A stretch of 11,761 nt of DNA from Clostridiales bacterium (GTDB lineage Bacteria > Bacillota > Clostridia > Oscillospirales > Oscillospiraceae). The DNA is taken from the NCBI GenBank assembly GCA_004555705.1, contig SFHI01000080.1, forward strand, positions 1-11,761, written 5' to 3'. Positions 1-6,986 of the stretch are shown here, piece by piece. Every line of letters starts with the position of its first letter. The stretch's first letter is position 1. The position numbers and the translations under genes were made by a program. The notes beneath the pieces were generated by a model that had not been told where the DNA came from, made no database searches, and was given only the letters and a program-made list of their open reading frames with translations.

Positions 1-221
1 GGTGCGCTGCAGATTACCTGTCATTGCGAAACCAGTCCGCAGACTGGTTGTGGCAATCCCCCGGTTAGAGGGGAAATGTGCCGAAAAGCGCCATAAGAAG
101 CGGGAACTGCTGCGTTTTTGGGCGGAAATCGTCTCCTGGTTCCTTTCAACCGGGGGATTGCCGCGTCGCTGCGCTCCTCGCAATGACAGCATTTTTTCGG
201 CGCTTCAAACACCAATTTGCC
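1..221. mobile_element. Family 1 MITE-like palindromic element, copy 1 (left edge cut by window)
   Basis: This is a non-coding element with inverted ends. The core runs from CTGTCATTGCGA at 18 to TCGCAATGACAG ending at 189. Inside each end lies GGCAATCCCCCGGTT or its complement (52 onward and about 150-165). The left arm contains a small hairpin, ACCAGTCCGCAGACTGGT. The right arm instead carries the widespread variant CGTCGCTGCGCTCCTCG. The outer word AAACACCAATTTGCC at 207-221 is the complement of the GGCAAATTGGTGTTT edge motif seen at other copies. The interior aligns with copies 2 and 3 only after reverse-complementing. No transposase frame is present, so movement would depend on an enzyme encoded elsewhere. 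It lies downstream of hpt. Confidence 0.8.
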
Positions 222-256
222 TGACTGCCGTGCTGACCTGACTGTCATTTTTAATC

Positions 257-271
257 ATCCCCGAAGGGGAT
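257..271. other. Short perfect hairpin downstream of hpt
   Basis: ATCCCC-GAA-GGGGAT forms a 6-bp stem with a 3-base loop. Read on the minus strand the loop is TTC flanked by C and G, so a stable UUCG-type loop is possible. It lies about 60 bases past the hpt stop. The bases following it on the minus strand are A-rich rather than T-rich, so it is not a classical intrinsic terminator, although it could still end or protect the hpt transcript. Confidence 0.45.
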
Positions 272-276
272 TCCAT

Positions 277-301
277 AATTGTCAATTGTCAATTGTCAAT
301 T
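277..301. repeat. Tandem 7-bp repeat AATTGTC, about 3.6 units
   Basis: Three complete AATTGTC units are followed by AATT. On the minus strand this reads as three phased TTGACAA units. It sits between the hpt stop codon and the short hairpin at 257-271. Each TTGACA matches the -35 consensus, but I see no TATAAT at a 17-base spacing, so promoter function is not supported. Confidence 0.85.
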
Positions 302-332
302 CGTAAGCGAAAGCACCATTTACCGCACCAAT

Positions 333-872
333 TTACAGATATGCTTCCGGCTTCAAAACCCCCACATAGGGCAGATTCCGGTAGTATTCGTTGTAATCCA
401 GGCCATAGCCCACCACAAAGGCGTTGGGAATGGTGAAGCCCACATAGTCCGGCTTCAGGGTAATGCCGGGTCTGCGGCGCTCGGGCTTGTCCAGGAGGGT
501 ACAGATTTTCAGAGAGGCAGGCTCCTTTTCCAGCAGGTGCCGGTAGGTAAAGTCCAGGGAGGTGCCGGTGTCGTAGATATCCTCCAGAATCAGCACATGA
601 CGGCCTTTTATATCCGCGGACACATCCCGCTTCACCACCATTTTCCCGGTGGAAGCCGTCCCCTGATAGGAGGAGAGCCACATAAAGTCCATCTGACAGG
701 GCACCTTGATCTGCCGGATCATATCCGCGTAAAATACAACTACGCCCTTGAGGACGCCCACAATGACGGGGTTCTTCCCGGCATACTCCCGGGTCAGTTC
801 CTCCCCCAGCTCCTGAATGCGCCGCTGAATCTGCTCCTCGGTGAGCAGAATTTCCTGAATATCCTTTTCCAT
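333..872 (-). CDS. hpt: Hypoxanthine phosphoribosyltransferase
   Basis: A 179-residue cytosolic enzyme of purine salvage that transfers the phosphoribosyl group of PRPP to hypoxanthine (and usually guanine), giving IMP or GMP. The PRPP-binding signature VLILEDIYDTGTSL is at residues 93-106. The PPi-loop GVLKG is at 39-43 and the flexible-loop segment SSYQG at 67-71. The family C-terminal block around VVGYGLDYNEYYRNLPYVG is at about 153-171. The length is normal for bacterial Hpt. The ATG at 872 is chosen because GGGAGG lies 7 bases upstream (about 880-885), and the upstream frame extension runs into the repeat element. tilS lies upstream on the same strand, about 300 bp away. The order tilS-hpt is conserved in Firmicutes, commonly followed by ftsH, which would lie outside this window. 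Confidence 0.96.
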   Translation of the reverse strand: MEKDIQEILLTEEQIQRRIQELGEELTREYAGKNPVIVGVLKGVVVFYADMIRQIKVPCQMDFMWLSSYQGTASTGKMVVKRDVSADIKGRHVLILEDIYDTGTSLDFTYRHLLEKEPASLKICTLLDKPERRRPGITLKPDYVGFTIPNAFVVGYGLDYNEYYRNLPYVGVLKPEAYL

Positions 873-911
873 AACCGGCCTCCCAATCGCCTGATTTTTT
901 TGTAAAGGAAC

Positions 912-1161
912 GACAAATTGTTGCTTGAAAGCGTGCGCTGCAGATTTCCTGTCATTGCGAACCAGTGCGCACACTGGTGTGGCAATCCCCCGGTTGAAAG
1001 GAGCCAGGTAACGATTACCACCAAAAATCGCGGTGACTCCCATTCTTCCGGGTACTTTTCGGTACATTTCCCCTCTGACTGGGGGATTGCCACGACCAGT
1101 CTGCGGACTGGTCTCGCAATGACAGGAAACTTTATCACACAGCAACAAACAACAATTTGTA
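912..1161. mobile_element. Family 1 MITE-like element, copy 2, in the tilS-hpt gap
   Basis: The core runs from CTGTCATTGCGA at 949 to TCGCAATGACAG ending at 1125, and both arms contain CCAGT-N-ACTGG hairpins (962-976 and about 1095-1112). The outer edges carry GACAAATTGTTGCTT (912-926) and its inverse AAACAACAATTTGTA (1147-1161), so the whole unit is about 250 bp. The interior shares long blocks with copy 3, for example GGTAACGATTACC and CCAAAAATCG, in the same orientation. It fills nearly the whole space between the tilS stop and the hpt ribosome binding site, so a tilS-hpt transcript would have to read through it. No protein is encoded. Confidence 0.85.
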
Positions 1162-1170
1162 CCCCCGTTG

Positions 1171-2439
1171 TCAGCAATCTTCCATTTTCTCAAACCGGAT
1201 GGTCACGGCGGGGAGTTCCTTCGCGGCTCTTCCCTGATCCGCCCCGATGCCCCACACACCCAGCACCCCGGCCTCGTCCGCGAGGACGGGAATCCGCAGG
1301 CGCTCCGACGCGGGGATTTTCCGGTCGATGAACAGCTTTTTTAAGGATTTGGTTCCGCCGCTGCGCTGGATTTTATCCCCCGGCAGACGGCTTCGGATCA
1401 CAATTCTCCCCTCAGGAACCACCGTAAAGGTGTCCGGGGTATTTACAATGCCCTCCGCCTCGGCGCATACCACCCGCAACCCCAGTTCCGGCAGCTCCAG
1501 GCCGTCCTCCAGCGCCCGCTCCGGGAGCGGCTGTGGCTCCCCCAGGGCCTCCAGGGTGTCGTACCGCCTGGCAATGGTGACGCCTCCTGGGAAATCGGCC
1601 CTTGCCGAGGGTTTGTCGGAAAACACCAGCTGTTCAAGAAGCGCAATGTGCCGCTTCTCCGGCTCGGGCACTCCGTTTTCCTTCAAAAACCGGTCCAAAG
1701 CCCTCGCCCGGAGGGCCGGGTGCAGCTCCCGAAGCTCCGTCACACCGGGAAGTTTTTCCCCTGCCATTTGGGCCAGACAAGCCTCGTCCTCCCGCAGGCC
1801 CAGGGCCATGTCGCTCATGGTTTCCGCCAGGGAGGGGTTTTCCTGAATCAATATAGGCATCACATTACGGCGGATTCGGTTCCTCTGAAACGCATCCGTA
1901 TGATTGGTGGAATCCTCCCGATGAGGGAGGGCGTATTCCGCTAAAAACGCCTCCACCTCCCGCCGGGTGACGGTGAGCATGGGCCGGATCACCTTCCCGT
2001 TCACCGGGGCGATGCCCCCCAGCCCCTTCAGGCCGGTGCCCCGCACCAGATGCAGCAGCACAGTTTCCGCGTTGTCGTCCGCAGTGTGGGCCGTGGCGAT
2101 TTTCCCGGGCAGCCCCCGGAGGAACGCGTACCGGGCCTCCCGGGCGGCGGCCTCCAGGCCCTTTTTCCCGGGTACAATCTCCCCGGAGCCCAGGTGCAGA
2201 GGGATATCGTATCGTCCGCAGAATTCTTTTACAAAGGCCTCGTCTCCATCGGACTCCTCCCCCCGGAGGCGGTGGTTGAAGTGGGCCGCCTCCAGGCTGA
2301 TGCCCAGACGCTCCCGCAGCAGATACAGAGCAAAGAGCAGCGCCACGGAATCCGCCCCGCCGGAGACGGCGCAGACCACCCGGTCCCCGGGAGAAATCAG
2401 GGAGCAGCGCCGGATGAACCCTAAGAGCTTATTCAGCAT
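1171..2439 (-). CDS. tilS: tRNA(Ile)-lysidine synthetase
   Basis: A 422-residue ATP-dependent enzyme that attaches lysine to C34 of the CAU-anticodon tRNA-Ile, converting it from reading AUG to reading AUA. It is essential in most bacteria. The PP-loop motif SGGADS is at residues 26-31. HFNHRLRGEESDGD starts at 53 and TAHTADDNAETVLLH at about 116-130. The DSTN...RNRIR block lies at 176-190. The C-terminal tRNA-binding domain is visible near the end as RSRLPGDKIQRSGG followed by LKKLFIDRKIP. The ATG at 2439 is preferred over an in-frame ATG at 2460 because GGGAG(TGG) stands just upstream, and the shorter form begins at the usual N-terminus. The start lies inside the dnaB 3' end (11-base overlap), implying co-transcription and translational coupling. 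Confidence 0.95.
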   Translation of the reverse strand: MLNKLLGFIRRCSLISPGDRVVCAVSGGADSVALLFALYLLRERLGISLEAAHFNHRLRGEESDGDEAFVKEFCGRYDIPLHLGSGEIVPGKKGLEAAAREARYAFLRGLPGKIATAHTADDNAETVLLHLVRGTGLKGLGGIAPVNGKVIRPMLTVTRREVEAFLAEYALPHREDSTNHTDAFQRNRIRRNVMPILIQENPSLAETMSDMALGLREDEACLAQMAGEKLPGVTELRELHPALRARALDRFLKENGVPEPEKRHIALLEQLVFSDKPSARADFPGGVTIARRYDTLEALGEPQPLPERALEDGLELPELGLRVVCAEAEGIVNTPDTFTVVPEGRIVIRSRLPGDKIQRSGGTKSLKKLFIDRKIPASERLRIPVLADEAGVLGVWGIGADQGRAAKELPAVTIRFEKMEDC

Positions 2440-3766
2440 GCTTCCACTCCCGGTCGGCAAAGGCCTGGTACTGGCCGATCCACTGGAGCTTCACGGCTCC
2501 GGTCTCGCCGTGGCGGTTCTTGGCCACGATGCACTCGGCCACGCCCTTGTCCTCGGTGTTGGGGTTATAGTATTCGTCCCGGTACAGGAACATCACCGAG
2601 TCCGCGTCCTGCTCGATGGCGCCGGATTCCCGCAGGTCCGACAGGATGGGCCGCTTGTCGGTGCGGCTCTCCACGGCACGGGACAGCTGGCTCAGGCAGA
2701 TCACGGGGATGTTCAGCTCCTTGGCCATGATCTTCAAGGAGCGGGAAATCTCACCCACCACGGTGACCCGGTTGTCGGAGCTGCGGCCATAGCCGGAGCC
2801 CTGCATCAGCTGCAGGTAGTCGATGATGACCAGGCCCAGGTTGTCCAGCCTGCGGCATTTTGCGTTGATGTCCGCCACGGTGACGGTGGGGTTGTCGTCG
2901 ATGCGGATGTCCGTCTGGCTCAGAGCGGCGGAGGCCATGCACAGCTTGCTCCACTCCTCCTCACTGAGCTTTCCGGTGGCCAGCTTCTGCAGCTCCACGA
3001 AGCTCTCGTTGGCAAGCAGTCGCATGGCCAGCTGCTCCCGGGACATTTCCAGGTTGAAGATGGCCACGGTTTTCTTGTATTTCTTCGCCACGTTCACCCC
3101 GATGTTCAGGGCGAAGGCGGACTTGCCCATGGCGGGCCGGGCGGCAATGAGCAGCAAATCGGACTTGTTCAGGCCGTTGATCTTGGTATCCAGGTCCCGC
3201 ATTCCGGTGGAGAGGCCGGGGATCATGGAGTCCGACTGGCTCAGCTCTGTGAGCCGGTCAAAGACCTTGTGCAGCGTGGTGCCGATGTGCTCCAGGGAGT
3301 CCCCCCGCTCGCCCTTGCGCAGGGCGTAGATTTTCTTCTCGGCGGATTCCAGCATCTCCGCCGGGGTACCCACCTCGGTGTGCACCATCTCATGGATGTC
3401 CACGGCGGCCCGGCTGAGACCGCGGAGCATGGACTTCTCCCGGACAATGTTCGCGTAGCGCACCACGTTTGCCGCGGTGGGAGTGATCTCCATCAGTTGG
3501 AGGATGTAGTCCCGGGAATTGTCGTGATAGTAGCCCAGCTCCTTCATCTTGTCCAGCACGGTGACGGGGTCGATGGTCTGGGAGTAATTGAACATGGTGT
3601 AGATGGTCTCAAAAATCTCCCGGTTCTGCTGGAGGTAGAAATCCTCCGGCGTTACCACCCCCACCACATCGGTGATGCAGCGGCTGTCGATGAGGATGGA
3701 GCCCAGTACAGACTGCTCCGCCTCCAGCGACTGAGGCGGCTGCCGGGAAAGCAGCTCTTCATCCAC
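2429..3766 (-). CDS. dnaB: Replicative DNA helicase
   Basis: A 445-residue hexameric ATPase that unwinds DNA 5' to 3' ahead of the replication fork (named dnaC in Bacillus subtilis). The N-terminal primase-interaction domain begins with PPQSLEAEQSVLGSIL (about 10-25). The RecA-like domain has Walker A ARPAMGKS (209-216), Walker B VIIDYLQLM (313-321), the SQLSRAVESR segment (359-368) and DLRESGAIEQDAD (377-389). Length is normal and no intein is present. The start is GTG at 3766, with GGGAGG 7 bases upstream at about 3774-3779; an ATG four bases further in is out of frame. rplI lies upstream on the same strand as in other Firmicutes, but here the two are separated by a family 2 palindromic element. 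Confidence 0.97.
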   Translation of the reverse strand: MDEELLSRQPPQSLEAEQSVLGSILIDSRCITDVVGVVTPEDFYLQQNREIFETIYTMFNYSQTIDPVTVLDKMKELGYYHDNSRDYILQLMEITPTAANVVRYANIVREKSMLRGLSRAAVDIHEMVHTEVGTPAEMLESAEKKIYALRKGERGDSLEHIGTTLHKVFDRLTELSQSDSMIPGLSTGMRDLDTKINGLNKSDLLLIAARPAMGKSAFALNIGVNVAKKYKKTVAIFNLEMSREQLAMRLLANESFVELQKLATGKLSEEEWSKLCMASAALSQTDIRIDDNPTVTVADINAKCRRLDNLGLVIIDYLQLMQGSGYGRSSDNRVTVVGEISRSLKIMAKELNIPVICLSQLSRAVESRTDKRPILSDLRESGAIEQDADSVMFLYRDEYYNPNTEDKGVAECIVAKNRHGETGAVKLQWIGQYQAFADREWKHAE

Positions 3767-3831
3767 GCTTTTTCCTCCCTTCTCATTCCTGGTTTGAAGA
3801 TTAATTGGTTCTCAAACACGTTACGTTGCTA

Positions 3832-3943
3832 CCGTAGGGGCGGCTATTAGCCGCCCGAACGCTAAAGTTTTCTGAGCGTTTCCGATAGAACAAGGTGCTT
3901 TCGCAGACGAAAGGCTGCGGGCGGCTAATAGCCGCCCCTACGG
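3832..3943. mobile_element. Family 2 MITE-like palindromic element, copy A (rplI-dnaB gap)
   Basis: A 112-bp unit with ends CCGTAGGGGCGG and CCGCCCCTACGG. Each end is itself a near-palindrome, GGGCGGCTATTAGCCGCCC on the left and GGGCGGCTAATAGCCGCCC on the right, so two strong hairpins can form. The interior (for example CTTTCGCAGACGAAAGGCTGC) matches copy C after reverse-complementing, so this copy is inverted relative to copies B and C. It encodes no protein. Its position inside a conserved gene cluster means the rplI-dnaB transcript, if continuous, carries both hairpins. Confidence 0.85.
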
Positions 3944-3993
3944 CAATATTTCGCGGAACAATCACTTGTCTACCAATTTATCTTTTCGTTAAT

Positions 3994-4437
3994 TTACGCT
4001 TCCTCGATCTTGACGGTCAGGGGGGCGGAGATTTCGTAGCCCAGCTTGCAGGTGACGGTGTAGGTGCCCACGTTCTTGATGGGGTCGGCAATGATGATCT
4101 TCCGCTTGTCCAGCTTGATGCCGGTTTTGGCCAGGGCGTCGGCAATTTCCTGGTTGGTCACGGAGCCGAAGAGCCGTCCCGCGCCGCCGCCCTTGGCGGT
4201 GACGGTGAGGGTCATTTCCCGCAGCTTCTTGGAAATCTCCATAGCCTCCGCCTTTTCCCGGGCAATTCGCTCCTGGGTGGCCTTGTCGTTCATGCGCATG
4301 GTGTTCACCGCGTCGGGTGTAGCCTCCACGGCGATTTTCCGGGGCAGCATGTAGTTGCGGGCATAGCCGTCGGAAACCTCGATCATCTGCCCCTTCTTGC
4401 CCTTGCCCTTCACATCCTGTAATAAAATGACTTTCAT
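3994..4437 (-). CDS. rplI: 50S ribosomal protein L9
   Basis: A 147-residue two-domain protein of the large subunit that binds 23S rRNA near the base of the L1 stalk. The N-terminal domain is diagnostic: MKVILLQDVKGKGKKGQMIE followed by VSDGYARNYMLPRKIAVEAT. A charged linking helix follows (NDKATQERIAREKAEAMEIS), then the C-terminal domain with GRLFGSVTNQEIADAL and GIKLDKRKI. The length is that of the family. The ATG at 4437 has AAGGAG 8 bases upstream. The open frame continues to 4503 but that extension reads into a repeat element and is not coding. A TATAAT lies at 4474-4469 on the minus strand, right beside the element, but no -35 is visible. Neighbours gdpP and dnaB match the conserved Firmicutes cluster. 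Confidence 0.97.
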   Translation of the reverse strand: MKVILLQDVKGKGKKGQMIEVSDGYARNYMLPRKIAVEATPDAVNTMRMNDKATQERIAREKAEAMEISKKLREMTLTVTAKGGGAGRLFGSVTNQEIADALAKTGIKLDKRKIIIADPIKNVGTYTVTCKLGYEISAPLTVKIEEA

Positions 4438-4475
4438 AATCTGTTCTCCTTGGTATATTGATATCAAAATTATAT

Positions 4476-4585
4476 CGTAGGGGCGGATATTATCCGCCCG
4501 CAACCTTCTGTTTACAAAAGCGCTCCATTCTAGCGGAAGTACGCAATAATCAAACGTTTCGGGCGGCTGATAGCCGCCCCTGCGG
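4476..4585. mobile_element. Family 2 MITE-like palindromic element, copy B (gdpP-rplI gap)
   Basis: A 110-bp unit that starts CGTAGGGGCGGATATTATCC and ends CCGCCCCTGCGG. It has the same orientation as copy C and shares the interior word TTTACAAAAGCGC (copy C has TCTACAAAAGCGC) and CGTTTCGGGCGG near the right end. One end differs from the others by a single base (CCTGCGG instead of CCTACGG). It separates gdpP from rplI, and its left edge lies 38 bases upstream of the rplI start. Confidence 0.85.
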
Positions 4586-4648
4586 CAGCACCGTTAAGTG
4601 TTTGCAAACTGTAAAGTACAATATTGCTGACTAACCGGGTCTGTCCGT

Positions 4649-6625
4649 TCATTCCTCATAGAACCGGTCGATGGACTCCACCAAATGCTCCAGGACCTCC
4701 TTGACCTCCACACCCCGAATCTGGGCGCCTGCCGTGGCCGCGTTGCCGCCGCCGCCCAGAGGCTCCAGAATCATCTGCACGTTGGCGGAGCCGATGCTCC
4801 GGGCGGAGATGATCACCTGATCCTCATCGGGATACAGGACGAAGGAGGCGGTGATGCCGGAGATGTTCAGCAGCTCGTCCGCCGCCTGGGCCGCCAGGAT
4901 TCGGCTGGTGGTGGTGTTCAGGGCGGCAATGGCGATCTCGTCCCGGTAGAGCCGGGCGGAGCGGATGATCTGGTACTTGGCCATGGTGTCCTGGAAGTCG
5001 TTCTGCAGCAGCAGCTTGACCTCGGTGGTGTCCGCGCCCATTCTGCGCAGGGCGGCCGCGGCCTCAAAGGTGCGCTCGCCGGTGCGGACGTTGAAGAACT
5101 TGGTATCCAGGCAGATGCCCGCCAGCAGCGCCTTGGCCTCGATGGGCAGCACGTCCTGCTTCTCCACCACATAGCCCAGGAGCTCCGTAATCAGCTCCGA
5201 AGCGGAGGAGGCATAGGTCTCGTGGAGGTTCACCACCACGGGATTGATATAGTCCGCGGCCCGGCGGTGGTGATCCACCACGCAGACCTTGGAGATGGCC
5301 TCCAGCAGGGGCTGGAACTCCACCTGATCCGGCCGGTTGGTATCCACCACGATCAGAATACTGCGGTTGTCGCACATCAGCAGGGCATCCTGGCCGGAGA
5401 TAAAGGCATCCCGGTACTCCGGGGTCTGCCGGATTTCCTCCACCAGATTGGGGGCGGCATTGTTCTGCAGGTCCAGCACAATGTTGAATTTCTTTCCCCG
5501 CTTCCGGCACAGGCAGGAGGCGCCCATGGCCGCGCCTATGGAATCCAGATCCGCGTTCTTGTGGCCCATGATGAACACATGGCTGCTCTGGCCGATCAGC
5601 TCCATCAGGGAATTGGCGGTGACCCGGGAACGGACCTTGCTGCTGTAGTCGGCCTCCCGGTTCCGGCCTCCGTAGAAATTGAAGTTGAACCGGTCCTTGA
5701 TCACGGCCTGGTCGCCGCCCCGGCTCAGGGCCATTTCGATGCCCAGGGCCGCGAAGTTGTAGCTCTCCTCAAAATCCTCCCCGTCCACGCCCAGACCGAT
5801 GGACAGCGACGCGGAGAGGCCCGCCGGGTTCGTGATCTGGTGAATGTCCTCCAGCAGGCTGAACTTATCCTCCACCGCCCGCTTCAGGTCCCGCTTTTCG
5901 AAAATGAAAAGGAACCGGTTGCGCTCCAGCTTCCGCAGCAGTCCGTGGTAGTCCTCGGTCCACTCGGTAATGGCATCGTTGAGTCTGGCGTTCAGGGTGG
6001 AGATGCCGCTTTCGGTCAGGTTTTTGGTCAGCTCCTCATAGTTGTCAATCATGATGATGGAAACCACCGGCCGGGAACGGATGTACTCGTCCCGCACCTG
6101 GTACAGCTCCGTCAGGTCGCTGAAATACAGCACCCCCAGAAGCGTTCCCCGGCCGTCCTCCGCCCGGATGGTGGTGCCGTAGACCCGGTAGCGCCGCCCG
6201 GACAGGGTCACATCGGAGCCTGCCTGGGTGTGCCCGGAGGTCAGCCATTCGGTGGAGAAATCCGGCAGCACATCCTCCAGACGCCGGTCCGACAGGGTGT
6301 CACTGAGGCCCGTGATCTCCCCGAAGCGGTGGTTGGTCCAGATGATTCCTCCGTCCCCCAGCCGCACCAGAACCGCCGGGAAGGGGCACTCCCCCTGGCC
6401 GATGGACTCCAGGGTATTGGGGACGGTTTGCAGATATTTCCGGATTTTCCGGTCCCGGCGGCTGCGGTTCACAGAGAACAGCAGAAACACAAGCAACGTT
6501 GCCGCCGATTCCCCCACTGCCAGCCAATACTGCCGCAGCACCAGGGCGGCGGCGCAAAAAGCCGCCAGAACCACAAAATATACCCCCATACCGGGTCTAA
6601 GCAATCTGCCCAGCTTTCTGTTCAC
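4649..6625 (-). CDS. gdpP: Cyclic-di-AMP phosphodiesterase GdpP (DHH family, YybT type)
   Basis: A 658-residue membrane-anchored enzyme that hydrolyses the second messenger c-di-AMP to pApA. In this family it affects osmotic balance, cell-wall stress and beta-lactam tolerance. Two N-terminal membrane segments (about 14-31 and 36-53) are followed by a divergent PAS domain (about 65-180). Next is a degenerate GGDEF domain ending in LSIGLG...ALSRGGDQAVIK (about 185-310), then DHH with MGHKNADLDSIGAAMG (353-368), VVDTNRPD (426-433), VVDHH (449-453) and LDTKFF (506-511), and DHHA1 with GGGGNAATAGAQI (about 624-636). The start is GTG at 6625, with GGGAGG 9 bases upstream. The longer ATG at 6670 has no ribosome binding site and lies about 5 bases from the predicted transcription start. 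The chosen length equals that of known GdpP proteins. One oddity is Asn after GGGG, where many DHHA1 domains have His. Confidence 0.95.
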   Translation of the reverse strand: MNRKLGRLLRPGMGVYFVVLAAFCAAALVLRQYWLAVGESAATLLVFLLFSVNRSRRDRKIRKYLQTVPNTLESIGQGECPFPAVLVRLGDGGIIWTNHRFGEITGLSDTLSDRRLEDVLPDFSTEWLTSGHTQAGSDVTLSGRRYRVYGTTIRAEDGRGTLLGVLYFSDLTELYQVRDEYIRSRPVVSIIMIDNYEELTKNLTESGISTLNARLNDAITEWTEDYHGLLRKLERNRFLFIFEKRDLKRAVEDKFSLLEDIHQITNPAGLSASLSIGLGVDGEDFEESYNFAALGIEMALSRGGDQAVIKDRFNFNFYGGRNREADYSSKVRSRVTANSLMELIGQSSHVFIMGHKNADLDSIGAAMGASCLCRKRGKKFNIVLDLQNNAAPNLVEEIRQTPEYRDAFISGQDALLMCDNRSILIVVDTNRPDQVEFQPLLEAISKVCVVDHHRRAADYINPVVVNLHETYASSASELITELLGYVVEKQDVLPIEAKALLAGICLDTKFFNVRTGERTFEAAAALRRMGADTTEVKLLLQNDFQDTMAKYQIIRSARLYRDEIAIAALNTTTSRILAAQAADELLNISGITASFVLYPDEDQVIISARSIGSANVQMILEPLGGGGNAATAGAQIRGVEVKEVLEHLVESIDRFYEE

Positions 6626-6634
6626 AGCCTGCTT

Positions 6635-6640
6635 CCTCCC
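6635..6640 (-). promoter_or_regulatory. Ribosome binding site that fixes the gdpP start
   Basis: On the minus strand GGGAGG lies here, 9 bases before the GTG at 6625. The alternative ATG at 6670 is preceded by GCTATAATATACGCTATAGT, which has no Shine-Dalgarno sequence and contains the -10 box instead. This decides the start in favour of GTG. Confidence 0.8.
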
Positions 6641-6682
6641 TCTTTCCGCTCTGTAGCGATAGACCGCCATACTATAGCGTAT

Positions 6683-6711
6683 ATTATAGCAAATCCATCC
6701 CCAAGGCGCAA
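6683..6711 (-). promoter_or_regulatory. Predicted sigma-A promoter of gdpP
   Basis: On the minus strand TTGCGC (6711-6706) and TATAAT (6688-6683) are separated by exactly 17 bases. Transcription would begin at about 6676, leaving a leader of about 50 bases to the GTG at 6625. The perfect -10, good -35 and ideal spacing make this the best promoter in the window, and it would drive gdpP and perhaps the rest of the leftward cluster. Confidence 0.75.
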
Positions 6712-6760
6712 CTGCTTTTCTTCAAATCCCGCAAAAAAGCATCCAATCATCCGTGGCGGC

Positions 6761-6775
6761 GATAAATTGTTGTTT
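6761..6775 (+). repeat. Copy of the edge word GATAAATTGTTGTTT
   Basis: This 15-base word is identical to the outer left edge of family 1 copy 3 at 8936-8950, and the match extends to CGATAAATTGTTGTTTAC. Here it stands 11 bases outside family 2 copy C. A decayed inverse (GTAAACGCAACATT, about 6900-6913) follows the other end of copy C. This suggests the two repeat families share outer ends or are nested. Confidence 0.6.
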
Positions 6776-6786
6776 ACCAGAATTTG

Positions 6787-6898
6787 CCGTAGGGGCGGCT
6801 AATAGCCGCCCGCAACCTTTCGTCTACAAAAGCGCCCTGTTCTATCGAAAACACTCAAAAATCGGAACGTTTCGGGCGGATAATATCCGCCCCTACGG
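6787..6898. mobile_element. Family 2 MITE-like palindromic element, copy C (gdpP-rnj divergent gap)
   Basis: A 112-bp unit from CCGTAGGGGCGGCTAATAGC to ATATCCGCCCCTACGG. Each terminus folds on itself and the two termini also pair with each other over about 25 bases. The interior includes CTTTCGTCTACAAAAGCGCC, closely related to copies A and B. It lies between the gdpP promoter (6683-6711) and the predicted rnj promoter (6972-6980), so it does not interrupt either one. No coding potential is seen. Confidence 0.85.
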
Positions 6899-6971
6899 TG
6901 TAAACGCAACATTCTTGAAAACAAAAGATTTTTCCCCCGTGAAAAAAGTTGTATACTTTTCCCCAAAGTTG

Positions 6972-6980
6972 TGTTATACT
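6972..6980 (+). promoter_or_regulatory. Predicted extended -10 promoter of rnj
   Basis: TGTTATACT contains the extended -10 signature TGN-TATACT. The nearest -35-like hexamer, TTGTAT at 6949-6954, is 20 bases away, which is too far, so activity would rely on the extended element. The predicted start, near 6987, would give a leader of about 238 bases before the rnj start codon. Evidence is moderate. Confidence 0.5.
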
Positions 6981-6986
6981 ATTTCC

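Noticed and set aside
257..271. Intrinsic terminator of hpt
   Set aside because: The hairpin is good, but the following bases on the minus strand are GATTAAAAAT, with no T-tract.
873..1193. N-terminal extension of hpt into the repeat
   Set aside because: The extra residues are a translation of the family 1 element, and the ATG at 872 has a clear GGGAGG.
1967..3850. A 627-codon plus-strand open frame across tilS and dnaB
   Set aside because: It is a mirror of two well-supported minus-strand genes, has no recognisable domain and runs into a repeat element.
4685..6802. A 705-codon open frame on the plus strand across gdpP
   Set aside because: It is antisense to a complete GdpP with all motifs. 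Long antisense frames are expected in GC-rich genes with strong third-position bias. The peptide is low in complexity (rich in G, H, V, Q, L) and has no ribosome binding site.
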